The notes: generated by a model from the letters alone, not told the origin. Numbered from the stretch's first letter, positions 50,389 through 62,201 are shown. The stretch is DNA of 64,000 nucleotides from Rhizomicrobium sp. (GCA_037200385.1 JBBCGL010000001.1:1178001-1242000), one strand, 5' to 3'. A program made the numbers and translations.

Positions 50389-50757
50389 ATGCGCATCGTC
50401 GCCTTGCTTGCCGTTGTCCTGCTGCTGCCGGGCTGCACCTGGGTCCGGCAGGAGCTGGCGCCGCCGCCCGCGCCGCCAGCCGGCATCGCGCTGCCGGCCG
50501 TCGCAAAGCCGGAGACCGTGCGTCCCTTGCGCAAGCCCAAGCCGCGCGCCGAGCGGGCGGCGCCTGCGCCACAGCCGCAGCCTGCCGCAGTGCCGCCCGC
50601 GGCCGTTCCGCCACCGGCGCCCGACTACAATGCGCGTTGCCATGCGATGGCCGACAACCGCGCCGAGGACGCGCGGCAATTGGGCGCCGACGCCGCCGAC
50701 CAGGCCAAGGTCGAGAGCGACACCTACCACGACTGCATGACGCAATCGGTGAAGTGA
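50389..50757 (+). CDS. Small proline-rich lipoprotein
   Basis: A 122-residue predicted lipoprotein. A lipobox LLPGC places the modified cysteine at residue 16 after a short hydrophobic signal (starting MRIVALLAVVLL). The mature part is first proline/alanine-rich (residues about 20-80, with PAPQPQPAAVPPAA-type tracts that could span the periplasm) and then a compact C-terminal segment with two cysteines (RCHAMADN and HDCMTQS) that may form a disulfide. No known family is recognised. The ATG at 50389 is chosen because the signal begins there; the frame is open to 50347. Confidence 0.72.
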   Translation: MRIVALLAVVLLLPGCTWVRQELAPPPAPPAGIALPAVAKPETVRPLRKPKPRAERAAPAPQPQPAAVPPAAVPPPAPDYNARCHAMADNRAEDARQLGADAADQAKVESDTYHDCMTQSVK

Positions 50758-50894
50758 GCCGCATTCGGGACACTCGTCATTGCCGGCGCCGCGCCGCCGC
50801 TGGTGCCGCTTCGAGGTGCGAAAGCTCCTCAATCCGTCATCGCCCGTCCTTACGCTGTCGCTAGAGTCCGTTGCTTTCAAGTTGATGCAACCAA

Positions 50895-50982
50895 CCCGTC
50901 ATCGCCCGCTTTATGCGGGCGACCCATTTTGCTTTCGGGCGCAAAAGAAAATGGATTGCCCGGACAAGCCGGGAATGACGGG
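50895..50982. repeat. Palindromic REP-like element with three nested hairpins
   Basis: The element is bounded by CCCGTCAT (50895-50902) and ATGACGGG (50975-50982). Inside are a hairpin CGCCCGC-TTTAT-GCGGGCG (50903-50921), a central pair CCATTTT (50924-50930) / AAAATGG (50948-50954) enclosing TTTTGC/GCAAAA, and a hairpin CCCGG-ACAAG-CCGGG (50959-50973). This is the architecture of dispersed intergenic palindromes common in Alphaproteobacteria. Partial copies of the CGTCAT-CGCCCG unit appear at about 50774 and 50837, in the same noncoding gap between the lipoprotein gene and folC. Confidence 0.75.
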
Positions 50983-51000
50983 TGGATTTTATGAATGGCT

Positions 51001-52332
51001 TCAGCTGTTCTCCACCAGCACCTGTCCCGCCAGGTAGAGCGAGCCGCAGATCAGGATGCGCGGCGGCGGTTCCTTCGGATGGGCGCGGCTCCAGGCCTGC
51101 AGCTGCAGCATCGCGTCCTCGAGATCCTCCGCCGGCGCGGCGTCGATCCCAGCATGACGCGCCATGTCGTAGAGCGCCCCGGCGCCGAGGCTGGCCGGCT
51201 CGCCCGGAATGGTCACGGTCACGACATGGCGCGCCAGACCGCGAAAGGCGGAGAGGAAGCCGACCGCGTCCTTGGTCCGCAGCATGCCGCAGATCAAATA
51301 GAGCGGCCGCTCCGAGCGTTCCTCGAGATCGGCGATGGCGCGGGACACGGCGGCGGCGCAATGCGGATTGTGGCCGCCGTCGAGCCAGACCTCCGAACCC
51401 TTCGGCGCCATGTCGATCAGCGGGCCGTGGGTCAGGCGCTGCAGCCTGGCCGGCCAGTCGACGGTGCGCAAACCGGTTTCGATTCCTTTGTCGGTACCCC
51501 AGTTGCGGTTCGCATGGCGCAAGGCGGCAATGGCGACGGCGGCGTTCTCGATCTGATGACGGCCGATCAGCCTGGGCAGCGGCAGGTCGAGCAGGCCGTG
51601 CTCGTCCTGATAGACCATGCGGCCATGCTCCTGGTGCGCGCCGAAATCCTGGCCGAAGACAAAGGCCGGGGCGCTCAGCCGGTCGGCGCGCGACAGGATC
51701 ACCTCGAGCGGCGCCTCGTCCTGCGGGCCGATGACGACCGGCACGCCGGGCTTGATGATGCCCGCCTTCTCGGCGGCGATCGCCTTGATGTCGTGGCCGA
51801 GGAAATCCTGGTGATCGAGGCCGATGGGCTGGATCACCGTCATCGCGGGGCGGTCGATCACGTTGGTGGCGTCGAAGGTGCCGCCGAGCCCGACCTCCAG
51901 CACCAGCGCGTCGGCGGGATGGCGCGAGAAGGCGAGGAACATCGCCGCGTCGGTGATCTCGAAATAGGTGATCGGGCGGCCGGCATTGACACGCTCGACC
52001 TCTTCGAGCGTCGCGACCAGTTCGTCCTCGGAGATCAGCGACCCCGCGATGCGGATGCGTTCGTGGAAGCGCACCAGATGCGGCGAGGTGTGCATGTGGA
52101 CCTTGAGGCCCTGGGCCTCCAGCATGGCGCGCGAGAAGGCGCAGACCGAGCCCTTGCCGTTGGTGCCCGCGACGTGGATCGTCGGCGGCATCTGCTTCTG
52201 CGGGTCGCCCAGTTCGTGCAGCAGGCGCAGGATCCGGTCGAGCGCGAGATCGATCTTCTTGGGATGCAGACCCAGCAGGCGTTCGAGGACGGCGGTGCTG
52301 CGGAAGTCGGCGGCGTCGTTCTGGACGCTCAT
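51001..52332 (-). CDS. folC: Bifunctional dihydrofolate/folylpolyglutamate synthase
   Basis: A 443-residue Mur-ligase-family enzyme that adds glutamate to dihydropteroate and to tetrahydrofolates. The ATP-binding loop is [18 protein letters not shown] near residue 53, followed by [13 protein letters not shown] near residue 80, and the C-terminal DGGHNPHCA near residue 318. It overlaps accD by four bases at its start, as in many proteobacteria, and is last in the trpF-trpB-trpA-accD-folC series. Confidence 0.97.
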   Translation of the reverse strand: MSVQNDAADFRSTAVLERLLGLHPKKIDLALDRILRLLHELGDPQKQMPPTIHVAGTNGKGSVCAFSRAMLEAQGLKVHMHTSPHLVRFHERIRIAGSLISEDELVATLEEVERVNAGRPITYFEITDAAMFLAFSRHPADALVLEVGLGGTFDATNVIDRPAMTVIQPIGLDHQDFLGHDIKAIAAEKAGIIKPGVPVVIGPQDEAPLEVILSRADRLSAPAFVFGQDFGAHQEHGRMVYQDEHGLLDLPLPRLIGRHQIENAAVAIAALRHANRNWGTDKGIETGLRTVDWPARLQRLTHGPLIDMAPKGSEVWLDGGHNPHCAAAVSRAIADLEERSERPLYLICGMLRTKDAVGFLSAFRGLARHVVTVTIPGEPASLGAGALYDMARHAGIDAAPAEDLEDAMLQLQAWSRAHPKEPPPRILICGSLYLAGQVLVENS

Positions 52333-53282
52333 TCCGCGGCTTTGGGCAGGGCTTCCGGCGGCGGCACGCGCGTCGCGGTAGCGCTGACGACGGCCGGGGG
52401 AGTCGCGGCACGGCTGCGCGGGCGCGAGCGCTTCATCAGCATGTGCACCAGCTTGGACAGCGTGTAGCGCAGTTCGGGCCGCGGCACGACCATGTCGATC
52501 ATGCCGTGTTCGAGCAGGTATTCGGCGCGCTGGAAGCCTTCGGGCAGGCGCTCGCGGATGGTGTTGGCGATGACGCGCGGGCCGGCGAAGCCGATCTGGG
52601 CGCCGGGCTCGGCGATCTGGATGTCGCCCAGCATGGCGTAGGAGGCACTGACGCCGCCATAGGTCGGGTCGGTCAGCACGACGACGTAAGGCAGGCCCGC
52701 CTCGTGCAGGCGGTCGATCATGATGGTGACGCGCGGCATCTGCATCAGCGAGAGGATGCCTTCCTGCATGCGGGCGCCGCCGGAGGAGACGAACAGGATG
52801 AAGGGGCGCTTCTCGGCGATCGCCGCGTCCATCGCGCGCACCAGGCCCTCGCCCACGCCCATGGAGAGCGAGCCGCCGAAATAGTCGAAGGGCTGCACCG
52901 CGATCATGACCGGCATGCCTTCGAGCGTGCCGCGTGCCGCGGTCAGCGCCTCGTTGCGCTGGGTCTTGCCGCGCTGGGTCTTGACCTCGTCGACATAGCG
53001 CTTTTCGCCGCGGAATTTGAGCGGATCGAACGGGACCTCCGGATAGGGCAGTTCCTCATAGCTGGACGCGTCGAAGATCGCGGTGAAGCGGTCGGCCGGC
53101 CCGATGCGCATATGGAAGCCGCATTGCGGGCAGACGAACTGCGCCGCCGCAAGGTCGCGATGGAAGATCATCTCGCCGCAGGACGGGCATTTCTTCCAGA
53201 GGTTCTCGGGCGTTTCCGCGCGCGATGCGGCGCCGATCAGACTTTTGATCCGGGGCCGGACGAAATTGGCAATCCAGTTCAT
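52329..53282 (-). CDS. accD: Acetyl-CoA carboxylase carboxyltransferase beta subunit
   Basis: A 317-residue subunit that, with AccA, transfers carboxybiotin's CO2 to acetyl-CoA for fatty-acid synthesis. The N-terminal zinc ribbon has paired cysteines in CPSCGEM and CPQCGFH near residues 33-58, and the crotonase-fold body has [11 protein letters not shown] near residue 165. The C-terminus is extended and rich in arginine, proline and alanine. It lies three bases after trpA and overlaps folC by four. Confidence 0.97.
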   Translation of the reverse strand: MNWIANFVRPRIKSLIGAASRAETPENLWKKCPSCGEMIFHRDLAAAQFVCPQCGFHMRIGPADRFTAIFDASSYEELPYPEVPFDPLKFRGEKRYVDEVKTQRGKTQRNEALTAARGTLEGMPVMIAVQPFDYFGGSLSMGVGEGLVRAMDAAIAEKRPFILFVSSGGARMQEGILSLMQMPRVTIMIDRLHEAGLPYVVVLTDPTYGGVSASYAMLGDIQIAEPGAQIGFAGPRVIANTIRERLPEGFQRAEYLLEHGMIDMVVPRPELRYTLSKLVHMLMKRSRPRSRAATPPAVVSATATRVPPPEALPKAAE

Positions 53283-53285
53283 GGG

Positions 53286-54122
53286 CTATCCTACCACGGA
53301 ACCTTCCCGGGCCGCATGCACGGATTTGGCGATCGCCGCGCAGAATGCAATCACCTCCGCGACCAATTCGGCACGTTTCGTGCCTCTTAAGACATGCGAC
53401 TCGATTGTGGCGACGATGGAGGAGCCCACCACCGCCCCTTCTGCGAAACGCGCGATGGCAGCCGCCTGTTCCGGCGTCTTGATTCCGAAACCCACCGTCA
53501 CCGGCAGCGCGGTCGCGGTGCGGATGCGGCCGAGCGCGGCGCGGACCTCGTCCTCGGCGAAGCTCTTGGTGCCGGTGATGCCGGCGACCGAGGCATAATA
53601 GAGGTAGCCCGTGGCGCCTTCGAGCACGACCTTCAGCCGCCCGGCGTCGGTGGTCGGCGCGAGGAAGCGGATGATGTCGATGCCGTGCGCCGCGGCGGGA
53701 ACGCGCAGCACGTCGTCTTCCTCCGCCGGCACGTCGACGATCAGCAGGCCGTCGACGCCGGCCTCCGCCGCGTCCTTCATGAAGCGCGCCGTGCCATAGG
53801 CGTGGATCGGATTGTAGGCGCCCATCAGGACGACCGGCGTCGCCTTGTCGACCTTGCGGAACTTGCGCACCAGCTCGACGAGCTTGGAGAGCGTCATGCC
53901 GGCCTTGAGCGCGCGCAGGTAAGACGCCTGGTTGATCGGACCGTCCGCCATCGGATCGGAGAACGGGATGCCGAGCTCGATGATGTCGGCGCCGGCGGCC
54001 GGCAGCTTCGAGAGGATCTCGAAGGCGGTCTCGGTGTCGGGATCGCCGGCCGTGATGAAGGGCACGAAGGCAGCGCGGTCCTGCTTCTTGAGCGCCGCGA
54101 AGGTGGCGGAGATGCGGCTCAT
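53286..54122 (-). CDS. trpA: Tryptophan synthase alpha subunit
   Basis: A 278-residue TIM-barrel enzyme that cleaves indole-3-glycerol phosphate to indole. Catalytic elements are ELGIPFSDPMADGP near residue 51 and LIVDVPAEED near residue 130, with FVPFITAGDPD near the N-terminus. It is 22 bases after trpB and three before accD on the same strand, consistent with cotranscription. Confidence 0.98.
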   Translation of the reverse strand: MSRISATFAALKKQDRAAFVPFITAGDPDTETAFEILSKLPAAGADIIELGIPFSDPMADGPINQASYLRALKAGMTLSKLVELVRKFRKVDKATPVVLMGAYNPIHAYGTARFMKDAAEAGVDGLLIVDVPAEEDDVLRVPAAAHGIDIIRFLAPTTDAGRLKVVLEGATGYLYYASVAGITGTKSFAEDEVRAALGRIRTATALPVTVGFGIKTPEQAAAIARFAEGAVVGSSIVATIESHVLRGTKRAELVAEVIAFCAAIAKSVHAAREGSVVG

Positions 54123-54144
54123 GGGATGGCACCGAATTTGACGT

Positions 54145-55355
<1,211 letters not shown>

Positions 55356-55359
<4 letters not shown>

Positions 55360-56015
55360 GCCGCGGCTCCGAACTGCGCGTTGCGCGCGGCGCTGACGAA
55401 TTGGGCGATCTTCTCGGGACTCTTGACGCCCGGCGCGCTTTCGACGCCGGAGGAGACGTCGACGCCAGGCGCCTCGGCGATGCGCAGGGCGCGCGCGACA
55501 TTCTCCGGATTCAGTCCGCCACTGAGGAACCAGGGTCGGGCGAATTTGCGGCCGCTCAAAATCTTCCAGTCGAAGGCGATGCCGTGGCCGCCTTCGCGGG
55601 TCGCGCCCACCGGCGCCTTGGCGTCGAACAGCAGCATGTCGGCAGCGTCTTCATAGGCGGCGACGCCGGCGAGGTCGGAGGGCTCCGCGACCGCGATCGC
55701 CTTGATCACGGGCACGCCGAAGCGCGAACGGATGGCAGCCACGCGGCCCGGGGGCTCGCCGCCGTGCAGCTGGATGAAATCGGGCCTGACGGCAGCCATG
55801 GCGGCGGCGACGGCTTCGTCGCTCGGATCGCTCAGCAGGACCACGAGGCGCAACCGGCCGCGCAGGCGGGCGGCCAGGGTCGCGGCCTGGTCGGGCGTCA
55901 CATGACGCGGCGATCTGGGGTGGAAAACCAGGCCGGCAAAGTCGGCACCGGCGCGCGCCGCCGCATCGGCCGCTTCGGCCGCGTTGATCCCGCAGATTTT
56001 CACCAGGACAGCCAT
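55356..56015 (-). CDS. trpF: Phosphoribosylanthranilate isomerase
   Basis: A 219-residue TIM-barrel isomerase of tryptophan synthesis. The catalytic cysteine is in VKICGI near residue 7, FHPRSPRHV follows, and the C-terminal [11 protein letters not shown] and [10 protein letters not shown] bind phosphate. The ATG at 56015 (MAVLVKICG) is used; the frame extends to 56057 without motif content. It heads the trpF-trpB-trpA-accD-folC group. Confidence 0.97.
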
Positions 56016-56072
56016 GAGGCGGGCCTTATGACCTGCCCGGCCCCGCCGATCAAGCAAAGCCCGGTTGTCTGC

Positions 56073-56789
56073 TTAAGCCGTTGTAAGTCCGAGCTCGTCG
56101 GCGATGGCCCGGGCCGCTTGGGCGGGGTCGGCGGCACCGGTGATCGGGCGGCCGACGACGAGAATGTCGGCGCCGGCGCGGTGCGCCTCGGCCGGGGTCA
56201 TGACGCGCCGCTGGTCGTCGAGCGCCGCGCCGGCCGGGCGGATGCCCGGCACGACCAGCAGGAAGTCCGGGCCCAGCGCCTTGCGCAGGACCCCGATCTC
56301 ATGCGCGGAGCAGACGACGCCGTCGAGGCTGGACTGTTTGGCAAGCTTTGCGAGACGCAACACCTGCTCGGCGGCCGGACCACGCTGCCCGACGGATTCC
56401 AGCACCGTGTCGTCGAGGCTGGTCAGCGCGGTGACGCCGATCGCCTTGATCTTGGGATCGACTGCGCGGGCTGCCGCGGCCGCTTCGCGCATCATCACTT
56501 CGCCGCCCGACGTGTGGATGTTGAAGATCATGGCGCCCAGCCTTGCAAGCTCGCGCGAGGCCGCCGCCACGGTGTTGGGAATGTCGTGGAATTTCACGTC
56601 GGCGAAGACGGGGAGGCCCAGCGCGACGATCTTGCGGACGCCGTCCGGTCCGTTCGCGGTGATGAATTCCAGGCCGATCTTCAACCCGCCGACATGGGGC
56701 CGAACCGCCGAGGCGACGGCATAGGCGCGCGCAAGATCGGGGGTGTCGAGGGCGACGAAGACGGGGTTCGAGAATCGCGGAGCGCTCAT
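56073..56789 (-). CDS. pyrF: Orotidine 5'-phosphate decarboxylase
   Basis: A 238-residue enzyme for the last step of UMP synthesis. The catalytic Lys-Asp array is in VFADVKFHDIPNTV near residue 63, and the phosphate-binding VPGIRP lies near residue 189. It precedes trpF by 57 bases on the same strand and follows ihfB by 52 bases. Confidence 0.97.
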   Translation of the reverse strand: MSAPRFSNPVFVALDTPDLARAYAVASAVRPHVGGLKIGLEFITANGPDGVRKIVALGLPVFADVKFHDIPNTVAAASRELARLGAMIFNIHTSGGEVMMREAAAAARAVDPKIKAIGVTALTSLDDTVLESVGQRGPAAEQVLRLAKLAKQSSLDGVVCSAHEIGVLRKALGPDFLLVVPGIRPAGAALDDQRRVMTPAEAHRAGADILVVGRPITGAADPAQAARAIADELGLTTA

Positions 56790-56841
56790 CGAAAGCCGGT
56801 CTTAGTCATAGAGCATGAGGCGGGCAAGAGCGGCTGGCGGA

Positions 56842-57144
56842 TTATTCGCCTTCTTCGCCCGCGACGCCGTTGTTCAGCCGCTCGCGCAATTCCTTGCCGG
56901 TGCGGAAAAAGGGCGCGCGCTTCTCGTCGACCGAGACCGGCTCGCCGGTGCGGGGATTGCGGCCCTGGCGGGCGGGGCGGACTTTTACGGAAAAGGCGCC
57001 GAATCCGCGCAATTCCACGCGGTGGCCGGCGGCCAGCGCCTTGGTGATCTCGTCCAGCATCGTCGACACGATCCGCTCGATATCGCGGTGGTAGAGATGC
57101 GGGTAGCGAGCGGTGAGCCTTGCAACCAGTTCGGACTTGATCAT
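56842..57144 (-). CDS. ihfB: Integration host factor beta subunit
   Basis: A 100-residue HU/IHF-family DNA-bending protein. The start [10 protein letters not shown] is characteristic of the beta subunit, and the DNA-intercalating beta arm carries the proline in [11 protein letters not shown] near residue 69 after [11 protein letters not shown]. The ATG at 57144 is used; the frame runs on to 57210 without family similarity. A few acidic residues follow the domain at the C-terminus. rpsA, which lies upstream of ihfB in many proteobacteria, is here about 3.2 kb away, separated by three other genes. Confidence 0.95.
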   Translation of the reverse strand: MIKSELVARLTARYPHLYHRDIERIVSTMLDEITKALAAGHRVELRGFGAFSVKVRPARQGRNPRTGEPVSVDEKRAPFFRTGKELRERLNNGVAGEEGE

Positions 57145-57280
57145 CCCCTGCCCCTGAGGGAAATGCGCAAAGAGCAGAATCCCCTGCTCCGGCACGATTA
57201 ACTGTGACAAGTCTGTGGCGGCACGTCAACCGAAGCTACTGAAAAACCAGTACTTTTTTGAGACGGGGAAGGAGTTCCGG

Positions 57281-57309
57281 CGCCGGCAGGGCGATTCGCC
57301 CCGCCGGCG
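57281..57309 (-). terminator. Long hairpin directly after the MASE1 kinase gene
   Basis: A 14-base stem, CGCCGGCAGGGCGA (57281-57294) and TCGCCCCGCCGGCG (57296-57309), with one mismatch and a minimal loop, touches the stop codon of the minus-strand kinase. There is no T-run on that strand, so it would act as a weak terminator or as an RNA-end structure. The remaining gap to ihfB has A- and T-runs at 57242-57259. Confidence 0.5.
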
Positions 57310-58998
<1,689 letters not shown>

Positions 58999-59053
58999 TA
59001 GCTGGTTCCCGGGACAGCCGACTTACGGTAGCGCCGCATGGGATAAGGAGGTG

Positions 59054-59449
59054 TTAAACCGATCGTACACGCGCACGGCCTTTGAGGGTTTTCGCGCTGC
59101 TTTTGCGCGACGTTTTGGCCGGCGCCGCCGCTGCATGCGACGCACTGACCGCGAGCCAATGGCCGAGTGTCTTGCGATCGGACAGCATCGCATCGGGCAC
59201 GACGATGTAGGTCTTGCTGGGCGGCATGGCCGGCTCGTATTGCAGGCGCCTGGCGCCCTCGAGCGCGAGCAGCGTCTCCTGCTCCCTCGGCGGCAACTTC
59301 ACCGCGACGCCGATGTCCGAAAGCGAGACGCACATCCTGTCATTGGCATAGACGCCGATGCCGCCGAACATCGGACGGAAGCGCCAGTCGATACCGGCGG
59401 GCATCGCGGCTTCCATCGCCTTCTGCAGATCGGCGGGCTTGTGCGGCAT
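59054..59449 (-). CDS. TfoX N-terminal domain protein
   Basis: A 131-residue protein with the TfoX/Sxy N-terminal domain: RPMFGGIGVYANDRMC near residue 25 is the typical RxMFGGxGxY motif. The tail from about residue 100 is alanine-, lysine- and arginine-rich and probably disordered or nucleic-acid binding. Stand-alone TfoX-N proteins are widespread outside competent bacteria and their role is unknown, so a competence function should not be assumed. It is separated from the VOC gene by nine bases and likely cotranscribed with it. Confidence 0.88.
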   Translation of the reverse strand: MPHKPADLQKAMEAAMPAGIDWRFRPMFGGIGVYANDRMCVSLSDIGVAVKLPPREQETLLALEGARRLQYEPAMPPSKTYIVVPDAMLSDRKTLGHWLAVSASHAAAAPAKTSRKSSAKTLKGRARVRSV

Positions 59450-59458
59450 GGCGCTCTC

Positions 59459-59893
59459 CTATTTCTCCGACCAGGCGGCGATCTGCGTGCCGTCGGGATC
59501 GGTGAAGTGGAAGCGCCGCCCGCCCGGAAAGGCGAAGGGCGGCGTCACGACCGTGCCGCCCGCCGCCCGGACGCGCGCCAGCGCCGCGTCGAGGTCGGCG
59601 ACGTAGAACACGACGAGCGGGCCGCCGGGATGCGGCGTGCCCTGCGTGGTGAAGCCGCCGCCGATGCGGCCGTCGTCGAAGCTCGCATAGGCCGGACCGT
59701 AGTCGGTGAAGTGCCAGCCGAACACGGCGCCATAGAACGCCTTGCTGCGCGCCATGTCGGCGACGGTGAATTCGACATAGTCGGGCGGCGCCGCCGCTTG
59801 CGCGGCCGGAGCGGCCTGCGACCCCGGGGACGCGCCCAGCGTAATCAGCGTGGCCAGGACAAAGCCGGCGGCCATGGAAACGTATTTCATCAT
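59459..59893 (-). CDS. Exported VOC-family (glyoxalase-like) protein
   Basis: A 144-residue single VOC module preceded by a signal peptide (about residues 1-28, ending GSQAA). The VOC part begins PDYVEFTVADMARSKAFYG near residue 37 and ends FHFTDPDGTQIAAW, the classic strand pattern with the last metal or ligand site. Most VOC proteins of this size are cytoplasmic, so a periplasmic location is unusual. The enzyme activity cannot be predicted. Two inverted repeats lie upstream and may regulate it together with the TfoX-domain gene. Confidence 0.85.
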   Translation of the reverse strand: MMKYVSMAAGFVLATLITLGASPGSQAAPAAQAAAPPDYVEFTVADMARSKAFYGAVFGWHFTDYGPAYASFDDGRIGGGFTTQGTPHPGGPLVVFYVADLDAALARVRAAGGTVVTPPFAFPGGRRFHFTDPDGTQIAAWSEK

Positions 59894-59930
59894 CCTCTCC
59901 TCAATGGACCGGGATCATAGGCGGGGGCTG

Positions 59931-59948
59931 CTGACAGGGTTCTGTCAG
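59931..59948. promoter_or_regulatory. Perfect inverted repeat upstream of the VOC gene
   Basis: CTGACAG-GGTT-CTGTCAG, seven-base perfect arms with a four-base centre, 38 bases upstream of the VOC start codon (minus strand). The position and size fit an operator for a dimeric repressor. Confidence 0.45.
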
Positions 59949-59961
59949 GAGAGTGGCAGGA

Positions 59962-59991
59962 GCGGCCCGGATCGCGTTTCGCGAGGGCCGC
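59962..59991. promoter_or_regulatory. Strong hairpin upstream of the VOC gene
   Basis: GCGGCCC (59962-59968) pairs with GGGCCGC (59985-59991), and inside TCGCG-TTT-CGCGA (59972-59984) forms a second perfect stem, with a three-base GGA bulge between the two stems on one side. It lies just beyond the CTGACAG repeat, so the pair forms a compact control region. There is no T-run on either strand. Confidence 0.4.
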
Positions 59992-60341
59992 CAATCGCTT
60001 ATGCGATTTTCGGCAAGATAATTGTTCTCCGCGCGTGTGGCGGCCGCAGCGCTGCCGGCCACGGACGTTCGGCCAGACGCACATGTTATCCCCCCGAGCC
60101 GAAGCATGACGGGCACGCAAGAGTGTTCGGCCCGGCGCGGTGGCGCGGCATCCGAGGCCGTGTCTTGCGGTCTTCGCTGAGCAAAGCGCGTATCCATGGC
60201 GCCATTATAAGGCCGGTGGAGCAGCTGGTGGATAAGTGCCTGGCGCAGGAGCATTCGCTCAGCCGCTCTGGAACAGCGGGGTCGCGCGCGCGCGGAAATC
60301 GAAGGCACCGGCGAAACGCAGCCACGCCAAGGACGCATTCG

Positions 60342-60374
60342 CAAAGAAAAAGGCGCGTCTTCCGACGCGCCTTT
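60342..60374 (-). terminator. Rho-independent terminator of rpsA
   Basis: Perfect 11-base stem AAAGGCGCGTC (60349-60359) and GACGCGCCTTT (60364-60374) with a four-base TTCC loop. Read on the minus strand, the stem is followed by TTTTTCTTT (complement of 60342-60350 and beyond). It begins 21 bases after the rpsA stop codon and is the clearest terminator in the window along with the one at 12899. Confidence 0.92.
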
Positions 60375-60395
60375 CCGGTTCGATGATTGCGACGA

Positions 60396-62141
60396 TTACT
60401 CTTCGCTCTTGCCGCCGCGCTTCTTGAGCGCCGCGCCCAGGATGTCGCCGAGGCTCGCGCCGGAGTCGGACGAGCCGTATTGCGCCACGGCCTCCTTCTC
60501 CTCCGAGATCTCGCGCGCCTTGATCGAGACCGAGACCTTGCGGCTCGACTTGTCGACCTGGGTGACGAGGACGTCGACCTTGTTGCCGACCTGGAAACGC
60601 TCGGGGCGCTGGTCGTTGCGGTCGCGGGCGAGGTCACTGCGGCGAACAAACGCCTTCACGCCGTCCGCGAGCTGGACCTCGATGCCGCCGTCGTTCACTT
60701 CCGTGACCGTGACGGTGACGACCTGGTTCTTGCGCAGCGCGCCGCCGCCGGCGCCGGCCTTCTCGATCGGATCGTCGCCCAGCTGCTTGACGCCCAGGCT
60801 GACGCGTTCCTTCTCGGAGTCGACGTCGAGCACCTTGGCCGAGATGACCTGGCCCTTCTCATAGTCCTTGACCGCCTCGTCGCCGGACTTCGCCCAGCTG
60901 AGGTCGGAGAGATGGACCATGCCGTCGATATCGTGACCAAGACCGACAAAAAGGCCGAACTCGGTGATCGACTTGATCTCGCCTTCGATCGTGCTGCCGA
61001 CCGGGTGGTCGCGCATGAAGGCTTCCCACGGATTGTCCTGGGTCTGCTTGAGGCCGAGGGAGATGCGGCGCTTGTTGGAATCGACTTCCAGCACCTGCAC
61101 TTCGACTTCGGTGCCCGGCACGACGATCTTGGACGGCGCGACGTTCTTCTTGACCCACGACATTTCCGAGACGTGGACCAGGCCTTCGACGCCCGGCTCC
61201 AGCTCCACGAAGGCGCCGTAATCGGTGACGTTGGTGACCTTGCCGGTGAACTTGGCGCCCGGCGGGTACTTCACGGCGACGCCTTCCCACGGATCGGTCT
61301 GAAGCTGCTTCATGCCCAGCGAGATGCGCTGCGTCTCGTGGTTGATCTTGATGATCTGCACGGTGACGGTCTGGCCGACGGACAGGACCTCGGTCGGGTG
61401 CGAAACGCGGCGCCACGCGATGTCGGTGACGTGCAGCAGGCCGTCGACGCCGCCGAGATCGACGAAGGCGCCGTAGTCGGTGATGTTCTTGACCACGCCC
61501 TCGACCACCTGCTTCTCCTGCAGCGAGGCGACGAGCGACGTGCGCTCCTCGGCGCGGCGCTCTTCGAGCACGGCGCGGCGCGAGACCACGATGTTGCCGC
61601 GGCGGCGATCCATCTTGAGGATCTGGAAGGGCTGCGGCTGGTTCATCAGCGGGCCGACGTCGCGCATCGGGCGGACGTCCACCTGCGAACCGGGCAGGAA
61701 GGCCACGGCGCCATCGAGGTCGACGGTGAAGCCGCCCTTGACGCGGCCGAAGATCACGCCGGTGACGCGGGTCTGCTCGTTGAAGGCGCGCTCGAGCTTG
61801 ATCCAGCTCTCTTCGCGGCGGGCCTTGTCACGGCTGAGGACGGCTTCGCCGAGCGCGTTCTCGACGCGCTCGAGATAGACCTCGACCTTGTCGCCGACGT
61901 TCACGGTGACCGGCATGCCGGGCATCGAGAATTCTTTCAGGGAAACGCGGCCTTCGGTCTTGAGGCCGACATCGACGACGGCGAAGTCGTTCTCGACGGC
62001 GACGACGGTGCCGGTGATGACGGCGCCTTCCTGGGGGGATTGGGTCTCGAAGGAGGCTTCGAGCATGGCCGCGAAGTCGTCGCGGCTCGGGGAGGCAAGG
62101 GATTCGTCTCGGATCTTGGTTGCGGTCGCGTAGCGCGCCAT
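60396..62141 (-). CDS. rpsA: 30S ribosomal protein S1
   Basis: A 581-residue mRNA-binding ribosomal protein with six S1 repeats, recognisable by openings such as GTVVAVENDFAVVDVG, GVVKNITDYGAFVDLGGVDG, GKVTNVTDYGAFVELEPG and GEIKSITEFGLFVGLG. The start at ATG 62141 (MARYATATKIRDESLASPSR) matches family N-termini; the frame is open to 62342 but that part overlaps cmk. It follows cmk with a 145-base leader that contains a structured hairpin, and ends in a strong terminator. Confidence 0.97.
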   Translation of the reverse strand: MARYATATKIRDESLASPSRDDFAAMLEASFETQSPQEGAVITGTVVAVENDFAVVDVGLKTEGRVSLKEFSMPGMPVTVNVGDKVEVYLERVENALGEAVLSRDKARREESWIKLERAFNEQTRVTGVIFGRVKGGFTVDLDGAVAFLPGSQVDVRPMRDVGPLMNQPQPFQILKMDRRRGNIVVSRRAVLEERRAEERTSLVASLQEKQVVEGVVKNITDYGAFVDLGGVDGLLHVTDIAWRRVSHPTEVLSVGQTVTVQIIKINHETQRISLGMKQLQTDPWEGVAVKYPPGAKFTGKVTNVTDYGAFVELEPGVEGLVHVSEMSWVKKNVAPSKIVVPGTEVEVQVLEVDSNKRRISLGLKQTQDNPWEAFMRDHPVGSTIEGEIKSITEFGLFVGLGHDIDGMVHLSDLSWAKSGDEAVKDYEKGQVISAKVLDVDSEKERVSLGVKQLGDDPIEKAGAGGGALRKNQVVTVTVTEVNDGGIEVQLADGVKAFVRRSDLARDRNDQRPERFQVGNKVDVLVTQVDKSSRKVSVSIKAREISEEKEAVAQYGSSDSGASLGDILGAALKKRGGKSEE

Positions 62142-62172
62142 TCGGGTCTTCCAGTTCACTTCACAATGCCGA

Positions 62173-62201
62173 TCCGCCTTCGCCCCTTGGGCTTCGGCGG
62201 A
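62173..62201 (-). promoter_or_regulatory. Structured hairpin in the rpsA leader
   Basis: TCCGCC (62173-62178) pairs with GGCGGA (62196-62201), and inside GCCC (62182-62185) pairs with GGGC (62189-62192) around a three-base loop. The two stems are separated by a symmetrical TTC/TTC internal loop. It sits 32 bases before the rpsA start on the minus strand. S1 is known to repress its own translation in E. coli through leader hairpins, so this may be an autoregulatory site; that is inference. Confidence 0.45.

Larger units (their letters stand above)
59894..60341. other. Noncoding stretch between the VOC gene and the rpsA terminator
   Basis: I see no supported gene here on either strand; the open frames have shadow-like arginine/alanine composition and no ribosome sites. 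The region contains two strong inverted repeats near the VOC gene (listed separately), a GC-rich central part with a CCGCT/AGCGG stem at 60263-60279, and no tRNA or SRP-RNA signature that I can recognise. A small RNA cannot be excluded. Confidence 0.4.

Noticed and set aside
59054-59449. A competence regulator Sxy/TfoX
   Set aside because: Only the N-terminal domain is present, and such stand-alone proteins are common in bacteria with no known competence; no competence genes are nearby.
59894-60341. A tRNA, SRP RNA or other stable RNA in the largest noncoding gap
   Set aside because: No T-loop GGTTCGAATCC-type element, cloverleaf or SRP core sequence could be found by eye; a small RNA is not excluded.
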